From NCBI GenBank assembly GCA_029204225.1, contig CM055102.1, positions 894,839 to 958,838 on the forward strand: a DNA stretch of 64,000 nucleotides, in the 5' to 3' direction. Under the pieces are notes generated by a model, which was given only the letters and a program-made list of their open reading frames with translations, made no database searches and was not told where the DNA came from. The DNA is from Diphasiastrum complanatum. Lineage: Eukaryota; Streptophyta; Lycopodiopsida; Lycopodiales; Lycopodiaceae. Of this stretch, positions 44,801 through 53,320 are shown in pieces (position 1 is the stretch's first letter; every line of letters begins with the position of its first letter). A program made the translations under genes and the position numbers.

Positions 44801-45810
44801 ATGATATCACTTTACTTTTGATCTATGTTGATGACATTATCTTAAGTGGTGGTAACAATCTAGATATAGATGAAATCAAGATGGCACTCAAAAGAGAGTT
44901 TGAAATTCAAGATCTTGGTAAACTTCATTATATCTTAGGAATAGAGATTATTAGAACTTCTAAATCTACATTCATATGTCAAGAAAAGTATGTTAACTCT
45001 ATTCTAAAAAGGTTTCATATGGAAGATTGTAAAGTTGTTTCTACTCCTATGGAATCAAATGTAAAGCTAACTACAAGAAGTAATGAAAGATCCTTCAAGG
45101 ACATTACTCTCTATAGAAAGCTAATAGGATCTCTTATATGGTTAACCATCACAAGACCTGATCTAAGCTTTGTGGTTGGTAAACTAAGTCAATTTATGCA
45201 AGATCCTAGTGAGGCTCATTGGAAGCTAGGAAAGAGAGTACTTAGATACATCTCGGGATCTAGAGATTTTGGCATCTTGTATGGAGGTACTACACCTAAC
45301 CTTTGTGGATTTTCAGATTCAGATTTTGCAGGTGATCAAATGGATAGGAAGTCAACAAGTGCCTTTGCAATCTATCTTGGAGATGGAGTGGTCTCATGGC
45401 TATCAAAGAAGCAACCAACTATCTCTCTATCTTCCACCGAAGCCGAGTACAAGGCATTAACAACATGCACCAAGGAGATTCTTTGGATCAAGAGGATGTT
45501 ATTGGATCTTCACTTGCTGGAACCAGAGAAGACTCCAATCATACTTTGTGATAACCTTTCAGCCCAAAGCTTGGCAAGCAATCCTGTTTTTCATGCAAGG
45601 AGCAAGCACATTGAGATTGCTCACCATTTTGTGAGAGATCAAGTCATTGCCAAAGAGGTGGAGCTTCAACATGTCTCTTCAAAGGAGTGTGTGGCTGATA
45701 TCTTCACCAAACCATTGGGAAAGGACCTATATTTAATGCATAGATCTAATCTTGGAATGTGCTCAAAAACTATGTTGAAACTAGCATCCAATGTTGAAGA
45801 GGGAGTGTGA
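41857..45810 (+). CDS. Copia gag-pol polyprotein of F, intact
   Basis: 1317 codons, no stop or frameshift. It starts MASNGGIMLESSERL, the form shared with relatives. Gag occupies about residues 1-290, with a zinc knuckle CFYCGIKGHFANEC (250-263) for RNA packaging. Protease active site DSG is at 309-311. The pre-integrase zinc module has H442, H447, C476 and C479. Integrase has D506, D568 and E604 (Asp and Glu separated by 35). RT has YVDD at 990-993. RNase H has DSD at 1154-1156, E1195 and D1232. All catalytic residues are present. Gag and pol share one frame, as in most plant Copia elements, so virus-like particle assembly and cDNA integration follow from one precursor. The stop codon (45808-45810) lies inside the first five bases of the 3' LTR. 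Confidence 0.97.
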   Translation: MASNGGIMLESSERLSSSNYSTWKVRMESLLELNELMDIVAEIEERPLTLQEQQRFDKKAKRALHIIKMNVTNELLKEVGKCQSASEAWNALKKLFESKSTSRVLTLRRQIFSSRQREGESVHAFILRVKSLSDDLACIDENIKDGEIVQVMLNGLLNEHANLVQSFAIQRVLPSVVDLQEILLAEEHRLQSKLDGASLQGGGEEVFFTKGKFKGKGKGKGKWSKGGNFDHDDHSSSSSSTKNNKSKFKCFYCGIKGHFANECYKKKREQGERQGNLTIDEEEHNTCESLVMTSSLLANIDDNDPWWIDSGASSHMTRHKEYFTSLLSYEGEGNIIYTANDGQCDIKGIGTIPISLSTNRKANLENVLYIPSITKNLLSVSQMIDKGLDVEFIGDACLISKCGSLIAQGRRHGKLFKLDACVISNHEGCMAREQLTNQEVWHKRLGHPNFKSLEVMAKKELVLGLPKSLVANNSVCEHCALSKSHRLAYSRSTSRSKEAFQLVHSDIHSSSTTSNGGAKMYATFIDDFSRYTWIYLLKSKDEVFAAFVKFKNEMENQFNTKIKCLRSDNGGEYTSNRFKDFCIAHGIKREMSSPRTPQQNGVAERKNRTLCECAKAMRLHANLAKSFWGEALACANYLCNRWTSASLDGKTPHEVLYGRRPSVKHCRIFGCTCFVNITLDDRTKEDPSSKKGVFVGYSEVSKAYKVYIPSTKKVVISRDVIFHEENVSIVVDVDVDVPTNHHDVQDVLDEDGDATPKQTSRKTQRQRAKPSRLTYDEKGKQVVDNSNFAFLTSFDEPTCVGEAIQKKEWIQAMDHEHQALIKSNTWRLVKLPKDKKAIGCKWIFKIKTNQDGSINKYKARLVAKGYAQEYGIDYDETFAPVAKMVTIRILISLATLYDWDMWQMDVTNAFLNGDLEEDIYMEQPEGYVSHDEPNHVCYLQKSLYGLKQAPRSWYAKLNSFLLSQNFVMSEYDHSLYFRLNENDITLLLIYVDDIILSGGNNLDIDEIKMALKREFEIQDLGKLHYILGIEIIRTSKSTFICQEKYVNSILKRFHMEDCKVVSTPMESNVKLTTRSNERSFKDITLYRKLIGSLIWLTITRPDLSFVVGKLSQFMQDPSEAHWKLGKRVLRYISGSRDFGILYGGTTPNLCGFSDSDFAGDQMDRKSTSAFAIYLGDGVVSWLSKKQPTISLSSTEAEYKALTTCTKEILWIKRMLLDLHLLEPEKTPIILCDNLSAQSLASNPVFHARSKHIEIAHHFVRDQVIAKEVELQHVSSKECVADIFTKPLGKDLYLMHRSNLGMCSKTMLKLASNVEEGV
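45796..45805 (+). other. Polypurine tract of F
   Basis: GAAGAGGGAG directly before the 3' LTR. It also encodes the last residues of the polyprotein (EEG). Confidence 0.85.
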
Positions 45811-46460
45811 AAATTGTCAACATTTCCTAGCTAGTTTGAGGCCTAAATTGGCTAAAATTGTAAATAGTTTTGGTTCTGGAGTTTCACACGTGTGAACCAG
45901 GCCACAATGTTTTTATTTACTGTATTTTTTCAGTATGATGAAGTGTCAAACTTCATACCCTTCAAAATGAGACCATTTTGATGTATTTTGGTCATATAAG
46001 CCATTTTTAGCTATTTTTCCTATATAGGGAATATCTAGGGTCAAGTACCTTCTAGAGAGAGGAGAGAGAGTCATCTTCCTCATCCATAAATAGTAGGGAA
46101 GTCGTGGAGAACAGGTTGGAGAAACCTTTTGTATGCTTCATTGAGATCAATAGATCATTGTCATTGTTTCTTCCTCCATTGAGAGCATTGTTGTGTGTAT
46201 TGTCTTCAAGCTATTGTGTATGATCTTAGGTGCTTTCCAAAAGTGGTAGGCTGATGTATTATGGACTGTATAATGCTATTTTGGGCCGCACTTGATGTTT
46301 ATGGAAGTTTCCATTTGTGATAAATGCTTTTTGATCAAGTTCTTTGCATTCTAGGTAGCATAGAATGTGTTGCCAATTCCTAGCTTATGTAGTTTGGAGT
46401 GCAAGCATTCAAGCCAATGATCTTGGAGTTTAGATCCACTTAGGATCTGTATTTTTCACA
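45806..46460 (+). repeat. 3' LTR of F (655 bp)
   Basis: Same length as the 5' LTR. One substitution was seen. TATA is at 46021-46026. Confidence 0.96.
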
Positions 46461-46465
46461 ATTAT
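46461..46465 (+). repeat. Target-site duplication of F (right copy)
   Basis: ATTAT, after which the LTR of G resumes (GGCCAAATGTGGC). Confidence 0.96.
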
Positions 46466-46965
46466 GGCCAAATGTGGCTCTATATATACAATAAGTGAGA
46501 GCTTGTGGTACTGATCATCCCTCTGATCCCACATGTGTGAAGGTGCTTTGTCATATGATGATTCATCATGCAAAACTGACACTTGGACAAAACCTTTTAT
46601 TTTGAGCACTTTTGGTCCATTTTTCTTCTATATGGAGATCTACTTGGAAATCTTGTAGAAGTCAAAATTCGCCTACTTCAGCTTATTCCACACGTGTGAA
46701 CTGTCCTCTACACATGGGATATGACACCTAACCAAAGGATGTGGCTCGTGCAATCAATAGATTGATGCCATGTGTCATATGTCTAGAAAACTAGTTTTTG
46801 GTCATTTTAGCCACTAGAAATTGAATTAAATCATATGTACAACATATATGATTATGGTACATGAAAAGTACACTATTTCACACAAGGGAACATGCTCCAC
46901 ACATGTGTGTTTATCTATATACAAGATTTTTGGCCTCTACCAAGCTTATTTTTGCATTTTTCACA
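46466..46965 (-). repeat. 3' LTR of G, inner part
   Basis: Contains TATATATA (46481-46488; minus-strand promoter), CACACGTGTG (46689-46698) and the terminus GCATTTTTCACA at 46965. Confidence 0.88.
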
Positions 46966-46979
46966 CTCCTAAAAAATCT
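46966..46979 (-). other. Polypurine tract of G
   Basis: CTCCTAAAAAATCT in plus reading. The minus strand gives AGATTTTTTAGGAG directly before the 3' LTR. Confidence 0.75.
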
Positions 46980-47102
46980 AGCTTGGTAAATCTAGCTTGA
47001 TGGAAAACATGATGATCTTGAACTTGACTCCATGGGCTGAATTGGTCTTTGCTGGCTCAAAAGGTGTGAAGATCAGCTAATGAGCTTGATGTTGATCTGA
47101 AA

Positions 47103-48935
47103 TCACCATATGCATGATAGTGCTTCTTTGATGTTGACATCTTTGATGAACTTGAGAGCTTTGCACCATCCTAGCACCTCCAAAATTGATTCCTTCCAAA
47201 TTTCATGTAGACGCTTGAACTTGAGGCTTGCTCCTTCTTCATGTTGATGCTCCTCCATTAGAAAATAAAGATTTCTTCTTGACTTATTAGGATCACAAAG
47301 ATCTAACATCATGTTACCATGATCTAGAGAATTAGACTCATCCAAATTGGCAAGACTATGCATGCTATAATAACAAAGTGTTTGCATCATATCTTCATGC
47401 TCATTATGGAAATAAGTGTCTTTAGAAGATGATTCACTTACTCTCATAAAAAGTTTACAATTTGCCTCAATGCAAATTTTCAAACTATGAGTGAACAAAT
47501 CACTTTTGCTCTTACACGACTCAAGAGCATACATTAGATGAAATAACCATTTGCTTTCTAATTGATTGAAAATCAATTTCAAACTTTCAAAAACATCATC
47601 TATGTTCTCAAGAGATACTTCATACTCAACTAGTATGGCTTTACTCCAATTTTGAGATGCAATGATCTCACTAAAGCAAACTGATTCATCGAATGACATA
47701 AGAGAAGCAAGTATGAGATGTATACCACATGAGATATGCTCCTCTTTCCCTTGAAATGTGAGCCACATGGACTCAACCATATTTCTTGAGTTTTTTTTTG
47801 GAATCATAACTTGAGAGGGTCTCTCCTCCTCAATCCTTGGCACCCTTGAACCTTGAGAAGGAATCTCCTCCTCAATCCTTGGCACACTCGAACCTTGAGA
47901 TGATTCTTTAAGATCTTCTTCATGATGCTCCTTCTTGATGGAAATCCGAGACCTCCATGTCTCATAATGATCACAACAAGTATGACCATTCAATATGCAC
48001 TTCCTATGATTATCAAGATTACTTATGCTAGAAACATAAGTCCAAAAATCGCCACAACTTGGCATGATTTTTCCAATATTGAAATCAAAAGGTATTTCCA
48101 TCTCAATAAGGCTAACTACTTGCTTATGGATATAAGTTTCCACTTTGGATGCTTCACATATTCTCATAAGAAGTTTACAACTTGCCTTTAAGATTGAAAA
48201 CTTACGGTTTTCATCTTTATGAATGAACACATCATTCATGATCTTATTGAAACCAAAAGATCCTACATTATGAAGATATTTCCATTTCCTTGACTTCATA
48301 ACTAATGTAAGCTTACAAGGAAAACATATTTTGATATCTTTTAAGGCATCACACTCAACTAGTATTGCCTTAATCCAGCTTTGAGATACAAAAATCTCCT
48401 CAAAGCAAAATGGTTCTTCATAAGTTGACATGAGAGCATAAATGAAACTATTTTCATTTTGTGATTGCTCCTTATTCTTGATTGATTTCTCTTGGATAAT
48501 AAAAATAAGTTTGAACTTGTCCAAAGTTCCAAGCAAAATACTTTCCAAGGACATAAAATAAATCCAAGTTACTTTCATGAAAGTGACATCTATCTTTGCA
48601 TCTTGAACCAAACAATGCACTTCCAAATGAAAAATTTCAAAAGATTTGACATGTGTTGTGATGGACTCTTGAAGACAAATCTTGCAAGTCCTTGTGAGAC
48701 TCCAAGCCTCATTCACCTTTCCACAAAGGAAACACCTTTCCTTGGACTTGTCCTTCTTGTATTTGCATTTCGAACTTGAAGCTCCATCCTTCTCCTTGGC
48801 CCCCTTGCTCTGGTTCTTCTTGGATAGATTGGTCGTCTTTTTGTAGCATCTTGAGAAAAAATATCCTTCCTTGCCACAAAGGTTGCACTTAGGGTCCTTT
48901 CTTTCCTTCAATAGGATGCCACCTATTGATACCAT
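47103..48935 (-). CDS. 610-codon ORF of element G: rearranged Copia-derived protein, function unknown
   Basis: Open from ATG at 48935 to 47103. The start MVSIGGILLKERKD matches the gag start of relatives. It then jumps to a zinc knuckle CNLCGKEGYFFSRC (17-30, usual His replaced by Tyr25) and a half knuckle CFLCGK (68-73). Residues 84-150 resemble the pre-integrase/integrase N-part (CKIC; FHLEVH where relatives have HSDVH; VTWIYFMSLES), with the catalytic Asp absent. Residues 164-271 and 407-512 are two diverged copies of one module. Its first third matches the Copia integrase-RT linker (YALMSTYEEP...SWIKAILVE; LMSFDESVCFSE...NWSKAILVE), and both copies then share CKLLMRI/CKLFMRV and ETYIHK/DTYFHN. 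SRNMVESMWLTFQGK (383-397) is also linker-like. No RT, RNase H or active integrase is present. A Gag-like or RNA-binding role is only a guess. Confidence 0.75.
   Translation of the reverse strand: MVSIGGILLKERKDPKCNLCGKEGYFFSRCYKKTTNLSKKNQSKGAKEKDGASSSKCKYKKDKSKERCFLCGKVNEAWSLTRTCKICLQESITTHVKSFEIFHLEVHCLVQDAKIDVTFMKVTWIYFMSLESILLGTLDKFKLIFIIQEKSIKNKEQSQNENSFIYALMSTYEEPFCFEEIFVSQSWIKAILVECDALKDIKICFPCKLTLVMKSRKWKYLHNVGSFGFNKIMNDVFIHKDENRKFSILKASCKLLMRICEASKVETYIHKQVVSLIEMEIPFDFNIGKIMPSCGDFWTYVSSISNLDNHRKCILNGHTCCDHYETWRSRISIKKEHHEEDLKESSQGSSVPRIEEEIPSQGSRVPRIEEERPSQVMIPKKNSRNMVESMWLTFQGKEEHISCGIHLILASLMSFDESVCFSEIIASQNWSKAILVEYEVSLENIDDVFESLKLIFNQLESKWLFHLMYALESCKSKSDLFTHSLKICIEANCKLFMRVSESSSKDTYFHNEHEDMMQTLCYYSMHSLANLDESNSLDHGNMMLDLCDPNKSRRNLYFLMEEHQHEEGASLKFKRLHEIWKESILEVLGWCKALKFIKDVNIKEALSCIW
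47810..47893 (-). repeat. 42-bp tandem repeat (two units) inside the ORF of G
   Basis: Units 47810-47851 and 47852-47893, each 14 codons, so the frame is kept. They encode VPRIEEE(I/R)PSQGS-like repeats between the two larger modules. Confidence 0.85.
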
Positions 48936-50582
48936 GTGAATAAAAACCTGTGATATGATTCTACAAATGTAGTTTGTGACTCAAGAGTCAAGATTTGAAC
49001 ATCTTTAACAATCTAGAAGGATCTACAAAAGATCTAACTCACAAACCTAAGAATCAATCTTCACATTAATGACTAGTCACTCGGAAACTTTGCTTTGATC
49101 ACTAAGACAAAAGCATACAATCTTTGATTCAAATCACAAAAGAAATCAGATCCACTCTCCTATTGGACTCATCAAATACCAATGACTCTTTCTTTTGAAA
49201 GTTGAAATGGATATGAAAAGATTTGACACCTAGATTTTCCTTTTCACTTGACTAGTTCTCTCAACACTTGAGATTCTTGAACAAAAGATGGGTTTTGTTT
49301 CAAACACCTAAAAATCAAACTTAATCACTTCTTTTGGACTCACTCTTGACCCAAATAATCTCACACTTGAGATTTAGAATGAATTTGATTTGATTTGACA
49401 ATAAACTATACCACCAATTTTTCACAAAGCTTAAAAAATTAGACAACTAGAGATTTACAAAGATCTCAACCATGCATGAATACTCAAATATGGACTCCTC
49501 ATTCTAGACATCCAATGGGATCACAAATTGACCCTCACACTCTCACAAAGAAAGTTGAATAGAACTAATTTGAGTTTCATACATACTATGTCAATTTTTG
49601 CTCAACAAATTGAATTCAATCACTCCTATTGGATTCCACCAATTACTCTACTTTTTAAGACTTGGAATGAAATTCAAAATCAAAAGTTGTGATTTTTCTC
49701 AATAAGATATTGTGCTTCAAAGAGCTAATACCACTTAGAAAGATTTGATCACCTAGGAGAAGACAATTTCTTCACCTATAACAACACATAATGAGCTTCT
49801 AGATCTTACCCTCTACAAAGGAAGGAACTCTTAAAAAATTGGATCTCTCTCTACACATTTTCCATAGACACCTTAATGACTCTTTTCAAACCTTACAATC
49901 ACTCAAACAAATTGAGTAGGGTTGAACAATGTGACTTGGATCTCAATCTCTTTTCTAGAACTCTCAATTTAAGCCAATCTATGTCAAATTCTACAAAAGA
50001 TTTGCATAGATGCTCTATATGCACTAGAAACTCTCAAAGGTTTCACTTGGAGGACAGATCCAAGGATGTTTTCTAGAAAATTGATGCTTCTAAACTTGAC
50101 CCTATCACTCTTGAACAAATCTAGAGTGATGGTACAATGGGATTCATCCTCTCACCTTGCATATCACTCCTTAATCTATGATTTTTGGCAAAATCACTCT
50201 CAACTTCAACATGCACTCAAAAAATCAGAGATAATCAATTAACGCACCTAATTCAAGCTTTAAATTTAAATTTTTTCTGATCTAATCCAAGAACTAATCA
50301 AGATTCTCCACAGAAAATGCTTGATTTTGCACTAAAAATCACTCAAATTGGGTGTGTGAGTCAAATTGGACAAATTTTTGAAATTTCTCAACCAAAATCG
50401 GAGCTGTACGGCCTCACACGTGTGAAAAGGGTTCCTACAGCCGACAAAAAGATCTGGACCAAAACTTTTGAGGATAGCTATCAAATCCAACTAGCTACAC
50501 AGAATTTGACTAGTTTCCAAAAAACTGCTAATTTTGGCTTTGATTTGGATCCTATCAATTTCAACAAAACCTCTTGTACTAG
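48936..50582 (-). other. Leader of G (1.65 kb)
   Basis: Non-coding, AT-rich, full of related short words (AGATTTG, CAAATCAAA, CTCTCAA). It is longer than the leaders of B, E and F. CACACGTGTG lies at 50415-50424, preceded by TGTACGGCCT. Confidence 0.6.
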
Positions 50583-50594
50583 GCTTTGATACCA
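50583..50594 (-). other. Primer-binding site of G
   Basis: GCTTTGATACCA in plus reading (TGGTATCAAAGC on the minus strand), next to the 5' LTR. Confidence 0.9.
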
Positions 50595-51264
50595 TGTGGA
50601 AAAAGTACAAAAAGGACCAAGAGTAGATCCTAATCTGATCCTCAAGAGGGATTGGTTGTCAGATTACTTGATCTATCAATCTACTTGAGATTAAGATCAA
50701 TTTAGATCAATTCTAGACACAAAATCCTAACAAGAACAATCAGTAATTGAAGGTAGGTTTACTTTCTGGTTTCACACGTGTGAAACACTGTCTAAGTACG
50801 GACTCCAACCTGAAAATCAAGTACACATTGATAGAACCTCAAAACAATCAAAACAAATGTAGACAAATGGAGAGAATCACTCAAAACTGCTTCCAAAACC
50901 AAGATTGGTGTCTCACTATGATTATGGCCAAATGTGGCTCTATATATACAATAAGTGGGAGCTCATGGTACTGATCATCCCTCTGATCCCACGTGTGTGA
51001 AGGTGCTTTGTCATATGATGATTCATCATGCAAAACCGACACTTGGACAAAACCTTCTATTTTGAGCACTTTTAGTCCATTTTCCTTCCATATGGAGATC
51101 TACTTGGAAATCTTCTAGAAGTCAAAATTTGCCTATTTCAGCTTATTCCACACATGTGAGATGTCCTTTACACATGGGATATGACACCTAACCAAAGGAT
51201 GTGGCTCATGCAATCAATAGATTGATGCCATGTGTCATATGTCTAGAAAACAAGTTTTTGGCCA
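50595..51264 (-). repeat. 5' LTR of G, truncated
   Basis: TGTGGAAAAAGTAC start, parallel to the 3' LTR, and an uninterrupted reading of the site into which F inserted in the other LTR. TATATATA is at 50941-50948. It ends at GTTTTTGGCCA where a family-H LTR begins, so about 160 bp are missing. Confidence 0.9.
50773..50782. promoter_or_regulatory. CACACGTGTG palindrome in the LTR of G
   Basis: Inside GGTTTCACACGTGTGAAAC, followed about 10 bases later by AAGTACGGACTCC. It is also present at 39877-39886 and 58300-58309. Confidence 0.5.
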
Positions 51265-51901
51265 TATAGTTTGTAGACATAGAATTAGCAAAATTATGCT
51301 TGTAGAATCTTGTGGAAATTCACATGCATTAATTGTAAGTGATCCATAGTGACATGCAAGGCATGCACAAATTGTAATGGACACATGCATGATGATTTGT
51401 ACATCTCTAGTTAGAACTAGCACACTTGGAAAAAGTTGGTAGAGTTTCATGCATGAGAAGTGACAAATGTCCCATAGACTCTATTTTTCACTTTAGATGT
51501 CATTAAATGATGGATGGATGTGGTTCTACCTCGAGCTACCTCAAACTCCATAAATATGTGTAGCTCTCCTCATATTTTGTGATGAAGAACCAAAGCTTTG
51601 TAGCTATTTCATGTCATTTTGGATCCACATAATTTTTTTGCTTGTTATCTCTCTATCTTTCTCTCTCTAACTCGTGTTGAGGCTAATGCTAATACACTGA
51701 TATCTTGTACTTTTGCTCATTATTGATTCATTACTATCATATTCTGATGCTTAGCATGCTAGATTGTGGTTAAGCCATATCTTCTGAACTAGATCTTGTT
51801 AATCAATCTAGAATCAGGTTACTGTGCTAATCACAAAGCTTAATTAGATCCATCATACTTGTGGACATGCCCCACACGTGTCAATTCTGAAAATTTTGTC
51901 A
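51265..51901 (+). repeat. Family-H LTR, plus orientation, 5'-truncated (copy H3)
   Basis: Reverse complement of 24283-24920, ending TTTTGTCA at 51901. CCCACACGTGTCAATT near 51870 preserves most of the palindrome that is decayed in H1 and H2. The first 150 bp are missing at the junction with G. Confidence 0.8.
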
Positions 51902-52227
51902 ATCAAACCTTTCGTCGTCTAGACTGCACCAGAGATTCCGATCCAAACTAACAATGGTTACCTGATAGAGGCTATCACAGAACCAGTCATACAGGCCACT
52001 GTGCATCTGTTGAACAACTTTCTAGTTGTTTCAATATTTCGCAAGGATAGAATCTAGTCCATGCTACTGAGTCAGATAGTGGAGTCCTCCTTGAGATTCC
52101 CTGGTCCCATGGTTGTGCCATACGACTGGCATGCCTTCCTCCAAGCGACAATGGATCTCCACACGTGAAAGGATAGATGAGATCACGAAAGTACCAGGAA
52201 GAGGTCATCTTCCAAAGACTGACAGGA
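51902..52227 (+). pseudogene. Unrecognised open fragment
   Basis: One plus frame (about 51920-52160) is protein-like but holds stops: QTNNGYLIEAITEPVIQ, HLLNNFLVVSIFRK, SLRFPGPMVVPYDWHAFLQ. I do not recognise it. It is flanked by an H LTR and K LTR sequence. A remnant of a Gypsy-associated ORF like P1 or P2 is possible, but no shared motif was seen. Confidence 0.25.
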
Positions 52228-52370
52228 AACCGTTAGGACATGTCTAATCAGCCGTTCTTGTAATTTCTTGATTTGTTAATTGTGTCCTCCTCTCTACATA
52301 CGTCCTGATGAAGAGACATTTTGTTTTTAATGCCAAAGCTTTCATTTTGTTTTACATGCCTAAGATCAGC
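52228..52370 (+). repeat. Partial family-K LTR piece
   Basis: TTAGGACATGTCTAATCAGCC with GTTCTTGTAATTTC repeats the block seen at 14026-14050. It lies just before the fuller K LTR, so two K insertions or a rearrangement abut here. Confidence 0.5.
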
Positions 52371-53206
52371 CATGTACCAAGGGGTACAACTATTTGATCT
52401 AATAACATGACATCATCAAAAGTGTTTTAGGTCGTGGCTAAACTGCCACTTTTGTAATTCGTGATTAATTCTAGATGTTTAATCTTTCTAATCTGTAAGT
52501 TACAAGAATGCGACACGAAATTGTTTGTGAACTATATACCTTCTGGTTGATGCATATGCAAGTAAGTCTGAAGTCTAATGCTAGTAAGCAAGACAATTGT
52601 CAGAAGACGAAATATATAGAATACGAATCCGCTTACATGCGAGATAATTTATGTAATAGGATCTGTAGAACCAAGGTCCACTAGTAAGCGAGACTCAAAT
52701 TTGTGAGAGAATTGTATTTCTCTCACGCCAACGCAGTTCGTGGATTTGCATGCAATGCTTAAAAGAATCAGAAAAATCAATAGATGATTTTGTAGTTGTC
52801 GTGCACATTATTAATTCTAGATGATTGTTAAAGGGTAAGTCAATTACAGAGCCCACCTAGGTTTTGTTTCATTCCATTTCATTTCGTCCTGTTTTATTTT
52901 GTCTTGTCTCGTCTCGTTACAGGGCTTGATTGCTTGATTGATCTTGTCACAAATTATTTCGTTTCGCGATCTGTGCTTCCAACATGAATCAATGTCAATG
53001 CAAGTTTCGCTTTTCATTTTGTTTTCTTGTAGAATTCATTTCATTTTGTTTGGTTGCATTATAGAGCCTCATTGATCCAACTCGAACAGAAATAATTCGA
53101 GTGTCGTGAAAAGTTCACGAATTGTTCGTGATTTTTCTTTTGTCCTTTTGTCACCAGAGTTGTTTTGGCTAGAATTTGTGTATTTTTCTACATCTATTTG
53201 TCATCA
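52371..53206 (+). repeat. 5' LTR of K (start approximate)
   Basis: The end is exact: TTTGTCATCA directly before the PBS region. The start is placed at TGTACCAAGGGGTAC by comparison with K1 and K2. It contains GTCCACTAGTAAGCGAGACTC, many CATTTCATTTCGT repeats and CGAATTGTTCGTG. Confidence 0.7.
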
Positions 53207-53207
53207 G

Positions 53208-53219
53208 TGGTATCAAAGC
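53208..53219 (+). other. Primer-binding site of K
   Basis: TGGTATCAAAGC, one base from the LTR end. Confidence 0.88.
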
Positions 53220-53320
53220 CTACCTTGTCAAAAATCTGACATAGCCAAAGGCTATCAAATCCAAAGGGGCTGAGCATTCAAACAATCAACCATCAACAAG
53301 TGAACACAAATTCAGAAGCA

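Larger units (their letters stand above)
40030..46460 (+). mobile_element. Intact, young Ty1/Copia element F
   Basis: 6431 bp. It has two 655-bp LTRs, a perfect PBS, a 1.16-kb leader, one uninterrupted 1317-codon gag-pol ORF, a polypurine tract and a perfect ATTAT TSD. The LTRs differ at one base that I can see (AAAACAGG at about 40333 versus AGAACAGG at about 46109). It is the only element here with every part needed for autonomous transposition. Confidence 0.97.
39699..51264 (-). mobile_element. Non-autonomous LTR element G (minus strand), carrying a novel ORF and split by F
   Basis: 3' LTR (39699-40029 and 46466-46965), polypurine tract, a single 610-codon ORF in place of gag-pol, a 1.65-kb leader, PBS and a 5' LTR truncated at 51264. 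There is no intact protease, integrase, RT or RNase H, so it must be mobilised in trans if at all. By eye the two LTRs differ at roughly 3-4% of positions. Element F sits inside the 3' LTR. A second, nearly solo G-type LTR lies at 58122-58924. Confidence 0.85.

Noticed and set aside
46500-51000. Two separate elements instead of one G split by F
   Set aside because: The LTR halves join exactly at the ATTAT duplication and match the unbroken LTR at 50595-51264.
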